8,511 bases of DNA from positions 1-8,511 of the forward strand of contig JAUSPM010000129.1 in assembly GCA_030655675.1 (NCBI GenBank), read 5' to 3'. The notes under the pieces are model-generated. The model was not told where the DNA came from. It worked only from the letters and a program-made list of their open reading frames with translations, and did no database searches. A program made the translations under genes and the position numbers. Positions 1 through 6,373 of this stretch are shown piece by piece. Every line of letters begins with the position of its first letter. Within the stretch, counting starts at the first letter, position 1. The stretch is from Methanosarcinaceae archaeon. GTDB lineage: Archaea > Halobacteriota > Methanosarcinia > Methanosarcinales > Methanosarcinaceae.

Positions 1-49
1 AATACCATATGGCGGCGCTTGCGTGGCTTATAAGGGTTTCGATTGACAT
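1..49 (-). CDS. Possible 5' end of a divergent minus-strand gene, cut by window edge
   Basis: Reading leftwards from an ATG at 49-47, the minus strand stays open to the edge and gives MSIETLISHASAAIWY. All three plus-strand frames meet a stop within the first 56 bases (at 31, 44 and 54), so a plus-strand gene end is less attractive, although one could still finish here. The stretch is richer in G+C than the AT-rich DNA beside it, as the genes in this window are. No Shine-Dalgarno sequence precedes the ATG. The near-palindromic TATA box at 93-100 could serve it and would leave a leader of roughly 20 bases. I do not recognise the protein from 16 residues. Confidence 0.35.
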   Translation of the reverse strand, partial: MSIETLISHASAAIWY

Positions 50-92
50 GAGTTAGTTATGGGTGATTTGAAAATTAGCTAAGTACTGAATG

Positions 93-100
93 TATATATA
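93..100. promoter_or_regulatory. Candidate TATA box between divergent genes
   Basis: The run TATATATA lies 76 bases before the regulator ATG at 176. An archaeal start site about 25 bases downstream would give a leader of roughly 50 bases that includes the ribosome binding site at 167-172. The sequence is self-complementary and could also serve the possible minus-strand gene at 1-49. A second AT-rich TATA-like stretch (143-150) is too close to the gene, because transcripts from it would lack the ribosome binding site. Confidence 0.4.
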
Positions 101-166
101 ATATTTTTTCCATAAAACTTATATGTAAAAAGATAATTTAGATTATATATTATTTAAAAGTTATTT

Positions 167-172
167 GGTGAT
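167..172 (+). promoter_or_regulatory. Ribosome binding site GGTGAT for the regulator gene
   Basis: GGTGAT matches the archaeal anti-Shine-Dalgarno sequence (GGAGGTGATC) and sits three bases before ATG 176. Aligned to full complementarity this is normal spacing. It supports ATG 176 over the run of internal ATG codons at 194-202. Confidence 0.6.
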
Positions 173-175
173 TAT

Positions 176-550
176 ATGATAAGTGAACAAATTATGATGA
201 TGGGAGATAAGGAATTAGAGATGGTTGAATTGCTTAGAAAGCTAAATTTGAGCAGACCTGTCGCCCTGACCCTTGCTTGCTTATCTAGCGTAAATGAAGT
301 GACATCCCGTGAAATTGAGATGTTTTCAGGACTAAGGCAACCTGAAGTTAGCATTGCTATGCGCCACCTGAATAATTACAATTGGGTCAAAATATGGGAA
401 GAGAAAAAGACTGTAGGAAAAGGACGTCCTATAAAACTTTACACACTTGTTGTACCACTTGAGTCCATAATTAACACAATTGAAAAAGAGATTTTATTAG
501 AGAATGAATCTGTTCTTGAAAACATACAGCGACTAAAGAATTTTTCCTGA
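176..550 (+). CDS. Winged helix-turn-helix transcriptional regulator (MarR/ArsR-like)
   Basis: This 124-aa protein looks like a small archaeal DNA-binding regulator. Residues about 43-70 form a helix-turn-helix with TSREIE in the first helix and QPEVSIAMRHL in the recognition helix. Residues about 72-91 form the wing, ending in GKGRPIKLYTL, a pattern I associate with archaeal MarR/ArsR-like winged-helix proteins. The last 30 residues are predicted to be helical and could carry dimer contacts. There is no ligand or metal site I can name, and only one cysteine (C35). It is separated from hdrA by 183 bp with its own regulatory elements, so it is probably a separate unit. A perfect inverted repeat at 644-666 makes control of hdrACB by this protein plausible, but that is inference from position. 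The family call is confident; the target is not known. Confidence 0.82.
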   Translation: MISEQIMMMGDKELEMVELLRKLNLSRPVALTLACLSSVNEVTSREIEMFSGLRQPEVSIAMRHLNNYNWVKIWEEKKTVGKGRPIKLYTLVVPLESIINTIEKEILLENESVLENIQRLKNFS

Positions 551-616
551 TTTATAATCGAACGTCACCATACTTCACTCATAACATATCATTTTCATTT
601 CAAACCAGTATTACAA

Positions 617-623
617 TTTTTTT
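617..623 (+). terminator. Candidate oligo-T terminator after the regulator gene
   Basis: Seven consecutive T residues lie 67 bases after the regulator stop codon. Archaeal RNA polymerase often stops at oligo-T without a hairpin, and none is seen here. It lies upstream of the hdrA control region, so it would insulate the operon from the regulator transcript. Confidence 0.35.
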
Positions 624-643
624 AGATGCTATTTCCTAAAATG

Positions 644-666
644 GATATATTGTGCAGCAATATATC
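644..666. promoter_or_regulatory. Perfect inverted repeat upstream of hdrA, operator-like
   Basis: The arms GATATATTG (644-652) and CAATATATC (658-666) are exact reverse complements around the 5-base spacer TGCAG. The arm centres are 14 bp apart, so a dimeric regulator could contact both. The repeat ends 35 bp before the hdrA TATA box, which suits an upstream activator or a regulator that does not block TBP directly. It is not followed by a T run and lies after the oligo-T stretch, so a terminator role is less likely. Binding by the winged-helix protein encoded just upstream is a guess from position. Confidence 0.55.
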
Positions 667-701
667 TCAATCAGGACAATTATTTGCGCTGACTGGTCAA
701 T

Positions 702-709
702 TTTAAATA
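702..709 (+). promoter_or_regulatory. TATA box of the hdrA promoter
   Basis: TTTAAATA is a good archaeal TATA box. Its centre is about 28 bases before the hdrA ATG at 734, which places the expected transcription start at or within a few bases of the start codon. No Shine-Dalgarno sequence occurs in the bases before the ATG, which fits a leaderless message. Confidence 0.6.
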
Positions 710-733
710 TCAAACACATTCAAATACAAACCA

Positions 734-3058
734 ATGAGTCTTTCAAACGGACAGATTGGTGTATTTATCTGCCACTGCGGTGGGAACATATCTGATGTTA
801 TCGATATCCAATCGGTGAAACAGGAAATTGAATTGGACAACATCTCTGTTTTTGATTGTGAGTATCTGTGTTCAAACATAGGACAAGACTTGATAAGAAA
901 AAGTATCGACAAACATTCACTTGACAAAATCGTCATTGGTGCCTGTACGCCGGCAAAACATGAAAAACTGTTCCGCAAATGCATTGAGGACGTTGGACTG
1001 AATGCATCGATGCTTGAGATCGCAAATCTTCGTGAGCAGTGTTCATGGGTACACCCCGATAACCTTGCAGCAACGAATAAATCTATTTCACTATTAATCG
1101 GAAAGATCAAACGCGTACAGTTAGCCCTCCCCCTAACACCGATACAGGTTTCGATCAATCCCAATGCAATGGTCATAGGCGGCGGAATCGCAGGTATCAA
1201 TTCTGCACTCAACCTTGCAAACAATGGAATTCACACTTACCTCATTGAGAAAGATGTGACAATTGGAGGCAATACCGCAAAGATCGGAAAGATATTCTCA
1301 CCTGAAAAACTCGCTGAAGAATGTGCCATGTGTTCATTAAGTCCTCTCATGAATGAGATTGGCACCCATCCAAATATTACACTCCTTACCCACTCCGAAG
1401 TTGAAAATGTAAGCGGCAGTGCCGGCGATTTCAAGGTCAACATACGCAAAAAACCACGCTACGTGAAAGACAACTGTATGGCATGCGGCAGGTGTAGCGA
1501 AGTGTGTCCGGTGTATGTAGAAAATGACTTTAACTGCGGTGTAAAGGACAAAAAAGCGATTTCCATGCGCTTTGCCCAATCCGTGCCGCAGGTGTATTCA
1601 ATCGATTCAGACCATTGTATCGAACTCACAGGCGGAGAATGTGGCATTTGTCGGAATGTCTGCAAGGTAGATGCTATCGACTTTGAACAAAGGGACGAGA
1701 ACATTGAACTCGATGTTGGTGCGATCATCGTAGCAACCGGATTCGATGAATACGACGCTTCAAAAAAACCTCAGTATGGATACGGCGTCTTTGAAAATGT
1801 TGTTACCCAGATGGATCTGGCACGGATACTAGGGGTCAATGGTCCAACACTTGGAAAACTCGCACGCCCATCCGACAATTCAGTGCCAAAGAACATTGTC
1901 ATGATACAGTGTGTAGGCTCAAGGGACGAAGATACGAGCGGAAATCGGTATTGTTCACGCTACTGCTGTATGGCAGCACTAAAACACGCAAGCCTTATCG
2001 CAAAGAAATATCCTGATACCAATGTAACGATATGCTATATCGACATCCGCGCCTTTGGACTATATGAGAACTATTATCGCGCAGTACAGGATATGGGAAT
2101 CTCTTTTGTACGCGGGCGTCCGGCTGAAGTGGTACAAAAAGCGAATCACAGCCTTGTTGTAAAGGTCGAGGACACGCTCACTCAGGAACTAAAAGAAATG
2201 CCTGCTGATATGGTTGTACTCTCATCAGCAATGGAGGCATCATCCGGCACAAAACAGATTGCCAACATACTAAATGTGACACTCAATGAAGATGGTTTTG
2301 TCAAGGAAAAGCACTCAAAACTAAAACCTGTCGACACTTCAAGAGATGGTATTTTTGTTTGCGGAACTGCACAATCTCCAAAGGATGTTACGGATACGAT
2401 CGCACAGTCAGGACTTGCGGCAGCGCGTACAAGCGTGTTCATCTCGGATAATGAGATCAGACTTGATCCACAGATCGCACAGATCGATCACTCTTTATGC
2501 AACAATTGCGACGAGTGCTTCAAATGCCCCTTTGGTGGGATCTCAAAAGACGTATCAGGCAAAGTAAGCATAAACCCACTCGTATGCAATGGCTGTGGAT
2601 ATTGCGCAAAACTGTGCAGTAAAAGTGCGATCAGTATCGCAGGCTACAAAGAGGAACAGATCATAGCTGAGATTGATGGCGTTATTGAAAAAGGAGATGT
2701 GCTGGTATTCTTGAGCCGTGGTATTCCGTATGCAACAGCTGACAATATCGGAAACAGTGTTGCACAATATCCTGCGAATGTTAAGATCGTACAGGTGCCC
2801 ACAACCACAATAGCCACAAAAGCCATGATCGAACACGCATTCAAACATGGAAGTCGTGCAGTGCTGATGGTCGAAGAGCCCACAGACAACCCGATCGGTG
2901 CATTCATCTACCCGCTCGCATTTGAGAATTTCAAGGATCTTAAGAACGAACTTGGCGAAACAGGCGCAAAGCTGCATTTCAAGAAGGCTTACATACCGCA
3001 TTACAGGGGATTGGCTGAAATATTTACATCCCTGGCACAGATGGAGGATGGAAAATGA
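734..3058 (+). CDS. hdrA: Heterodisulfide reductase subunit A, with degenerate C-terminal MvhD-like domain
   Basis: HdrA is the flavin-carrying electron hub of the cytoplasmic CoB-CoM heterodisulfide reductase. The 774-aa product has the usual order: an N-terminal domain with CHCGGN (13-18); the FAD motif GGGIAG (149-154); an inserted ferredoxin with C248/C251/C254/C258 and C295/C303/C306/C310; the HdrA-specific cluster cysteines C393, C407, C411 and C412; and a second ferredoxin with C589/C592/C595/C598 and C618/C621/C624/C628. In this last ferredoxin C595 and C598 are only two residues apart, where CxxCxxCxxxCP is usual. Residues about 655-774 align with MvhD but contain no cysteine. ATG 734 is the only possible start, because an in-frame TAA lies at 704-706 with no start codon between. 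It overlaps hdrC by 4 bases. A leaderless mRNA is likely. The electron donor cannot be read from the sequence; the lost MvhD cysteines argue against the standard hydrogenase route. Confidence 0.96.
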   Translation: MSLSNGQIGVFICHCGGNISDVIDIQSVKQEIELDNISVFDCEYLCSNIGQDLIRKSIDKHSLDKIVIGACTPAKHEKLFRKCIEDVGLNASMLEIANLREQCSWVHPDNLAATNKSISLLIGKIKRVQLALPLTPIQVSINPNAMVIGGGIAGINSALNLANNGIHTYLIEKDVTIGGNTAKIGKIFSPEKLAEECAMCSLSPLMNEIGTHPNITLLTHSEVENVSGSAGDFKVNIRKKPRYVKDNCMACGRCSEVCPVYVENDFNCGVKDKKAISMRFAQSVPQVYSIDSDHCIELTGGECGICRNVCKVDAIDFEQRDENIELDVGAIIVATGFDEYDASKKPQYGYGVFENVVTQMDLARILGVNGPTLGKLARPSDNSVPKNIVMIQCVGSRDEDTSGNRYCSRYCCMAALKHASLIAKKYPDTNVTICYIDIRAFGLYENYYRAVQDMGISFVRGRPAEVVQKANHSLVVKVEDTLTQELKEMPADMVVLSSAMEASSGTKQIANILNVTLNEDGFVKEKHSKLKPVDTSRDGIFVCGTAQSPKDVTDTIAQSGLAAARTSVFISDNEIRLDPQIAQIDHSLCNNCDECFKCPFGGISKDVSGKVSINPLVCNGCGYCAKLCSKSAISIAGYKEEQIIAEIDGVIEKGDVLVFLSRGIPYATADNIGNSVAQYPANVKIVQVPTTTIATKAMIEHAFKHGSRAVLMVEEPTDNPIGAFIYPLAFENFKDLKNELGETGAKLHFKKAYIPHYRGLAEIFTSLAQMEDGK
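3043..3047 (+). promoter_or_regulatory. Ribosome binding site for hdrC inside the end of hdrA
   Basis: GGAGG lies within the last codons of hdrA, seven bases before ATG 3055. It selects that ATG over the in-frame ATG codons at 3064 and 3067 and supports coupled translation across the ATGA overlap. Confidence 0.65.
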
Positions 3059-3717
3059 CCGACATGATGGCAGATACACTCAGTGAATACGACACGCCAA
3101 TATGTGATACACTTGCAGAGACCGTAAAAAAAAGCCTCAGGACATCCGATACCATTGGAATTGAACGATGTTTGCAGTGCGGGGCGTGTACTGCGTCCTG
3201 TCCTGCTGCAAAGTTCACGGATTACAATCCACGCAAGATCATAAAACGTGTGATGGAAAACGATATTAGCGTCATCGAGGATGAGAGTATCTGGAATTGC
3301 TTTTACTGTTATACATGCCACCTTCGATGCCCACGCAACAACAGTCCGACACAGGTTGTACAGGTGCTGAGGCAGATGGCGATCAATAAAGGCATAGGAC
3401 TCGATAAACTTGAAGTCCTGTTCGAGTACGGGGATGCGTTTGCAGAACTTGGGGTCAGCAAGATACCTGACCTCTATGTCGGACAGATGGAAGATGATTT
3501 TGACATGCGCTGGCACGAATTTAAAAATAATCTTGATTCTGTGCGCAGTGAACTTGGACTTGGGACTGTTGGTGTGAAAGACACCGGACGTGGAGAGATA
3601 CGCGCAATACTTGCGGGTATCGGATTCTTCGATCGGCAGGAGAAATTGAAGCAGATGGCAGAAGCTGAATTGAACACATCCGATGAAAAGGGAGGGATCA
3701 CAAATGAAACAAATTGA
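3055..3717 (+). CDS. hdrC: Heterodisulfide reductase subunit C
   Basis: HdrC is the small iron-sulfur subunit that carries electrons from HdrA to the active-site subunit HdrB. The 220-aa product has two complete [4Fe-4S] motifs: C39-x2-C42-x2-C45-x3-C49-P and C82-x2-C85-x2-C88-x3-C92-P. The link between them contains NPRKIIKRV, a stretch conserved in HdrC and related GlpC-like proteins. There is no membrane segment or signal peptide, so it is cytoplasmic. The length is somewhat above the roughly 180-190 residues I recall for many HdrC proteins; the additions are at both ends, with a Lys/Glu-rich tail. It starts within the hdrA stop (ATGA, 4-base overlap) and runs 14 bases into hdrB, so the three genes should be translated together. 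No key residue is missing. Confidence 0.95.
   Translation: MTDMMADTLSEYDTPICDTLAETVKKSLRTSDTIGIERCLQCGACTASCPAAKFTDYNPRKIIKRVMENDISVIEDESIWNCFYCYTCHLRCPRNNSPTQVVQVLRQMAINKGIGLDKLEVLFEYGDAFAELGVSKIPDLYVGQMEDDFDMRWHEFKNNLDSVRSELGLGTVGVKDTGRGEIRAILAGIGFFDRQEKLKQMAEAELNTSDEKGGITNETN
3691..3695 (+). promoter_or_regulatory. Ribosome binding site that decides the hdrB start
   Basis: GGAGG, within a purine run at 3686-3696, lies eight bases before ATG 3704. The alternative in-frame ATG at 3683 has no such sequence before it and would add seven residues that HdrB proteins do not need. The site lies inside hdrC. Confidence 0.75.
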
Positions 3718-4651
3718 GAATATTCCTGACCGCGGTATCCTGCTGTTTAAATCATGTCTTGTCAGTGTCGAGTATCCGGGTATTGAAAGTTCTACAACGT
3801 ATGCGTTTGACAAATTGGATGTCGATTATCTTGTAAGCGATGAACAATCATGCTGCACGGGTCTTGGATATTATTTCGACTTGTTCGACCAGATGTCAAC
3901 AACAGCAGTTGCAGCCCGGAATTTTGCGGTGGCAAAGAAGAATGGATATACAAATATCACGACCATGTGCTCAACCTGCTATGCGATCAACAAGGAAACC
4001 TGTGCACTGCTCAATAGCAATGAAGAAGTACGCTCAAACGTCAACACCGTTTTTGAAAATGCTGAACTGGATGATCTGACATACAAACAGAACAGTCTGG
4101 ATGAAGTTGACAATTTCTACCATGTGGTTGAGATACTACTCTCTAAAACCCAACATATCGGCAAACTGAACACCATTGACTTTTCGGATGTGCACGTTGC
4201 CACCCATCATGCCTGCCACTATTACAAAGTCCAGTATGATGATATGATAGGAAATCCAAATCATCCGCTGCTGATCGATACCATAGCAAAGTCATGTGGT
4301 GCTGATGTGGTTGAATGGTACGAGGATAAGACACTCACATGCGGTGCAGGATTTTCACAGCGGCATATTAATCGTAAGATGTCATTAGAAGTCACTCATG
4401 CAAAACTTGAGAGTTTAAAGAATGCAGGCGTTGAACTTGTGATCCACATGTGCCCAAACTGCCAGATACAGTATGACAGATACCAGCCTGTTATTGAAAA
4501 AGAGTTCGGGACAAAGTACGATCTTGTGCACATGAACATTGCACAATTCGTTGCGCTCGCGCTTGGTGCCGATCCTGTGAAAGTGTGCGGGTTTCAGACA
4601 CATTCCGTGCCGCTTGATGAGTTTTTAGATAGGATCGGGATATCGGTTTGA
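3704..4651 (+). CDS. hdrB: Heterodisulfide reductase subunit B, second CCG motif altered
   Basis: HdrB is the catalytic subunit that cleaves CoM-S-S-CoB on two noncubane [4Fe-4S] clusters held by two CCG-type cysteine motifs. In the 315-aa product the first motif is complete: C18-x31-C50-C51-x37-C89-x2-C92. The second reads C171-x40-T212-C213-x36-C250-x2-C253, so Thr (codon ACA) replaces the first cysteine of the usual Cys-Cys pair. The rest of that domain is well conserved (CGAGF, HMCPNCQ), which argues against decay or a sequencing error. I chose ATG 3704 over ATG 3683 because only 3704 has a strong ribosome binding site. The protein is soluble. It ends in TGA, and a hydrophobic +1-frame extension follows at once. 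HdrD-like and SdhE-like CCG proteins are alternatives, but the hdrA-hdrC context settles the call. Confidence 0.95.
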   Translation: MKQIENIPDRGILLFKSCLVSVEYPGIESSTTYAFDKLDVDYLVSDEQSCCTGLGYYFDLFDQMSTTAVAARNFAVAKKNGYTNITTMCSTCYAINKETCALLNSNEEVRSNVNTVFENAELDDLTYKQNSLDEVDNFYHVVEILLSKTQHIGKLNTIDFSDVHVATHHACHYYKVQYDDMIGNPNHPLLIDTIAKSCGADVVEWYEDKTLTCGAGFSQRHINRKMSLEVTHAKLESLKNAGVELVIHMCPNCQIQYDRYQPVIEKEFGTKYDLVHMNIAQFVALALGADPVKVCGFQTHSVPLDEFLDRIGISV

Positions 4652-4742
4652 TTATGCCGTATACCCAAAAGGCGAGTTCTCATGGAACTTCGCTGTGACC
4701 ATCATATTCATGATCATTATGTTTATGATTTTTATTGGCTAA
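4629..4742 (+). CDS. Short hydrophobic open frame overlapping the hdrB end, no canonical start
   Basis: In the frame +1 to hdrB, 37 codons lie between TAG (4626) and TAA (4740). They read through DYAVYPKGEFSWN into FAVTIIFMIIMFMIFIG, a clean single membrane segment ending the protein. The last twelve codons before the glycine all have T in the second position, which is unlikely by chance. No ATG or TTG opens the frame, and the only GTG (4695) would leave 15 residues. Options are an unusual start such as ATA 4629, a +1 slip at the hdrB end (GTT TGA read as GTT then GAT TAT) that adds a membrane anchor to HdrB, a remnant of a lost gene, or a one-base sequence error. I do not recognise the protein. 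The PKG followed by one helix recalls small subunits of membrane oxidoreductases, but this is only a resemblance. Confidence 0.35.
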   Translation: MGSGYRFDYAVYPKGEFSWNFAVTIIFMIIMFMIFIG

Positions 4743-4803
4743 ACACAATACCTGGATGCAAATATCTATTAACTTTACCTGCTTATTCTAAACTACGATT
4801 ACA

Positions 4804-4809
4804 CAGGAG
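4804..4809 (+). promoter_or_regulatory. Ribosome binding site that supports a TTG start
   Basis: CAGGAG lies eight bases before TTG 4818. The first in-frame ATG is 30 codons further on, inside the conserved segment that matches the family's N-terminus, so the TTG with this site is the better start. Confidence 0.65.
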
Positions 4810-4817
4810 TTATATCT

Positions 4818-6059
4818 TTGAGTACAATTAGCGAGAAAATATTTAGCCGTACGTCAGGCAAAGAGGCAAAAGCTAACGATTTTGTAACTGCGAATATAGA
4901 TTATGCGATGGCGCATGATGGCACAAGTGTTCTTGCAGTCAGATCATTTAGAGAGATGGGAGTTGAAAAAGTATGGAATCCAGAACGGATCATAATCCCT
5001 TTCGACCACATATCGCCTGCAAACAATGAGACAGCTGCGGCTTTGCAGCACGACATCCGTTCATGGATAAGCGAGCAGGGAATCCCTAATTTTTACGAGA
5101 TTGGTGAAGGAATATGCCATCAGGTGTTACCCGAGAACGGATTTGCCCTGCCAGGTAAACTTGTTGTGGGTGCAGATTCCCATTCATGCACCTATGGAGC
5201 GTTCGGTGCCTTTGGCACCGGAGTGGGCGCTACCGATATGTCAGAAATCTTTGCCACAGGCAAACTCTGGTTCAAGGTTCCTGAGAGCATGAAGATCACA
5301 GTCAACGGTAAGTTGGGCAACCGAATATCTGCAAAGGATCTGACACTTAATGTGATCGGAACAGTTGGTGCACCCGGTGCAACATACAAGGCTGTGGAGT
5401 TCTACGGCGATACCATTGAATCACTTTCAATGTCAGGACGTATGACACTTTCTAACATGGCTATCGAGATGGGAGCAAAGGCCGGAATTGTACCGCCTGA
5501 CAAGACTACATTTGATTATATCAAAGATCGGGCTGTTGAAGATTACGAGCCTGTATTCGCTGATGAAGATGCAGCATACATCAAGGAATACAACATAGAC
5601 GTGACCGACCTTGAGCCGCAGATCGCACGCCCGCATGAAGTGGATAACGTGTGCGGCGTATCTGAAGTTGAAGGTACTAAAGTCGATCAGGTGTTCATAG
5701 GAACCTGCACGAATGGAAGACTTGAAGACCTTGAGGCTGCGGCAGAGATACTAAAAGGTGAGAAAGTCGCTGTCAGAACGATCATTGCACCTGCATCTCG
5801 CAATGTGTTGATCGAAGCAATGCGCAACGGAACTGCTGAGATACTATTGCAAGCAGGCGTCGCTCTTATCACACCAGGATGCGGACCATGCCTTGGTGCG
5901 CACATGGGAGTCATTGGCAAAGATGAGGTTTGTATCTCAACAGCCAATCGTAACTTCAAAGGAAGGATGGGCACAGGCGGGTTTATCTATCTCGCATCCC
6001 CTGCAACTGCAGCAGCATCGGCGCTGATCGGCGAGATTAGCGATCCACGAAGCGTTTGA
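4818..6059 (+). CDS. leuC: 3-isopropylmalate dehydratase / homoaconitase large subunit
   Basis: This 413-aa protein is an aconitase-superfamily large subunit of the archaeal LeuC/HacA type. The [4Fe-4S] ligands are C297 in GTCTNGR and C355 and C358 in TPGCGPCLGAH. Other family signatures are GEGICHQVLPE (96-106), GADSHSCTYGAFGAFGTG (118-135), LSNMAIEMG (211-219) and NRNFKGRMG (377-385). The length is normal. It isomerises 2-isopropylmalate to 3-isopropylmalate for leucine, or homocitrate and longer homologues in 2-oxosuberate (coenzyme B) synthesis. Which of these cannot be decided from the large subunit. The required small subunit is not in the window, so it must be encoded elsewhere. The gene begins with TTG. 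A weak TATA-like AAATATCT lies near 4760. The 66-aa gene follows after 50 bases without a clear promoter and is probably co-transcribed. Confidence 0.93.
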   Translation: MSTISEKIFSRTSGKEAKANDFVTANIDYAMAHDGTSVLAVRSFREMGVEKVWNPERIIIPFDHISPANNETAAALQHDIRSWISEQGIPNFYEIGEGICHQVLPENGFALPGKLVVGADSHSCTYGAFGAFGTGVGATDMSEIFATGKLWFKVPESMKITVNGKLGNRISAKDLTLNVIGTVGAPGATYKAVEFYGDTIESLSMSGRMTLSNMAIEMGAKAGIVPPDKTTFDYIKDRAVEDYEPVFADEDAAYIKEYNIDVTDLEPQIARPHEVDNVCGVSEVEGTKVDQVFIGTCTNGRLEDLEAAAEILKGEKVAVRTIIAPASRNVLIEAMRNGTAEILLQAGVALITPGCGPCLGAHMGVIGKDEVCISTANRNFKGRMGTGGFIYLASPATAAASALIGEISDPRSV

Positions 6060-6109
6060 TCGCTACTTGACTGACGATAATTGAATATTGATATCCAAGG
6101 AGAGGTTTG

Positions 6110-6310
6110 ATGACTGAAAAGATAGATGAAGCAAAACTTGCACATCTTATTGAACACTGGATCGAGCATAATGAAAGCCACAGCAAAAGTTTCAGGGATT
6201 GGGCTGTGAAGATAGAGTCTGCCGGTTTTATTGATGCTGCAAAGACCATTTTGGTAGCTGCTGAGAAAATGGATGAATCCAGCGAGTATTTGAAGAAGGC
6301 TAAAAAATAA
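6110..6310 (+). CDS. Small helical protein with a histidine ladder
   Basis: This 66-aa soluble protein starts at ATG 6110, behind the purine-rich site AGGAGAGG (6098-6105); the TTG just before it (6107) is less likely. Residues 10-30 form an amphipathic helix with histidines at 12, 16, 20 and 24, all on one face, within HLIEHWIEHNESH. A second helical part contains AAKTILVAAEKMDESSEYL. The HWIEHN pattern resembles a family of small uncharacterised prokaryotic proteins that I think is listed as DUF8180; the name is from memory. The His face could bind a metal ion, but this is inference. There are no cysteines, signal peptide or membrane segments. It lies 50 bases after the dehydratase gene, probably in the same transcript. 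The function is unknown. Confidence 0.82.
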   Translation: MTEKIDEAKLAHLIEHWIEHNESHSKSFRDWAVKIESAGFIDAAKTILVAAEKMDESSEYLKKAKK

Positions 6311-6373
6311 GGTATACATTTAACGATATACTGAACACAACAATTTAATCCATGTGAATCAAAAACAAAAACG

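Noticed and set aside
644..666. Inverted repeat read as a terminator of the regulator gene
   Set aside because: No T run follows it, an oligo-T stretch already lies upstream of it, and its position near the hdrA TATA box fits an operator better.
703..1224. 173-codon minus-strand frame antisense to the hdrA start
   Set aside because: It overlaps the conserved N-terminal and FAD parts of HdrA and shows no family features.
3683..3703. Upstream ATG for hdrB adding seven residues
   Set aside because: No ribosome binding site precedes it, whereas ATG 3704 has GGAGG at ideal spacing. HdrB proteins begin close to the first conserved cysteine.
3001..3813. 270-codon open frame on the minus strand across hdrC and the start of hdrB
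   Set aside because: It lies entirely antisense to two well-supported Hdr genes and has no recognisable domain or ribosome binding site, so it is a shadow frame.
4682..4831. 49-codon plus-strand frame with a His/Tyr-rich sequence between hdrB and the dehydratase gene
   Set aside because: It has no good ribosome binding site, runs over the ribosome binding site and start of the dehydratase gene, and reads the DNA whose other frame gives a coherent membrane helix. It looks like noise.
4818..6059. Assigning the dehydratase specifically to homoaconitase of coenzyme B synthesis
   Set aside because: Substrate choice in this family depends mainly on the small subunit, which is not in the window.
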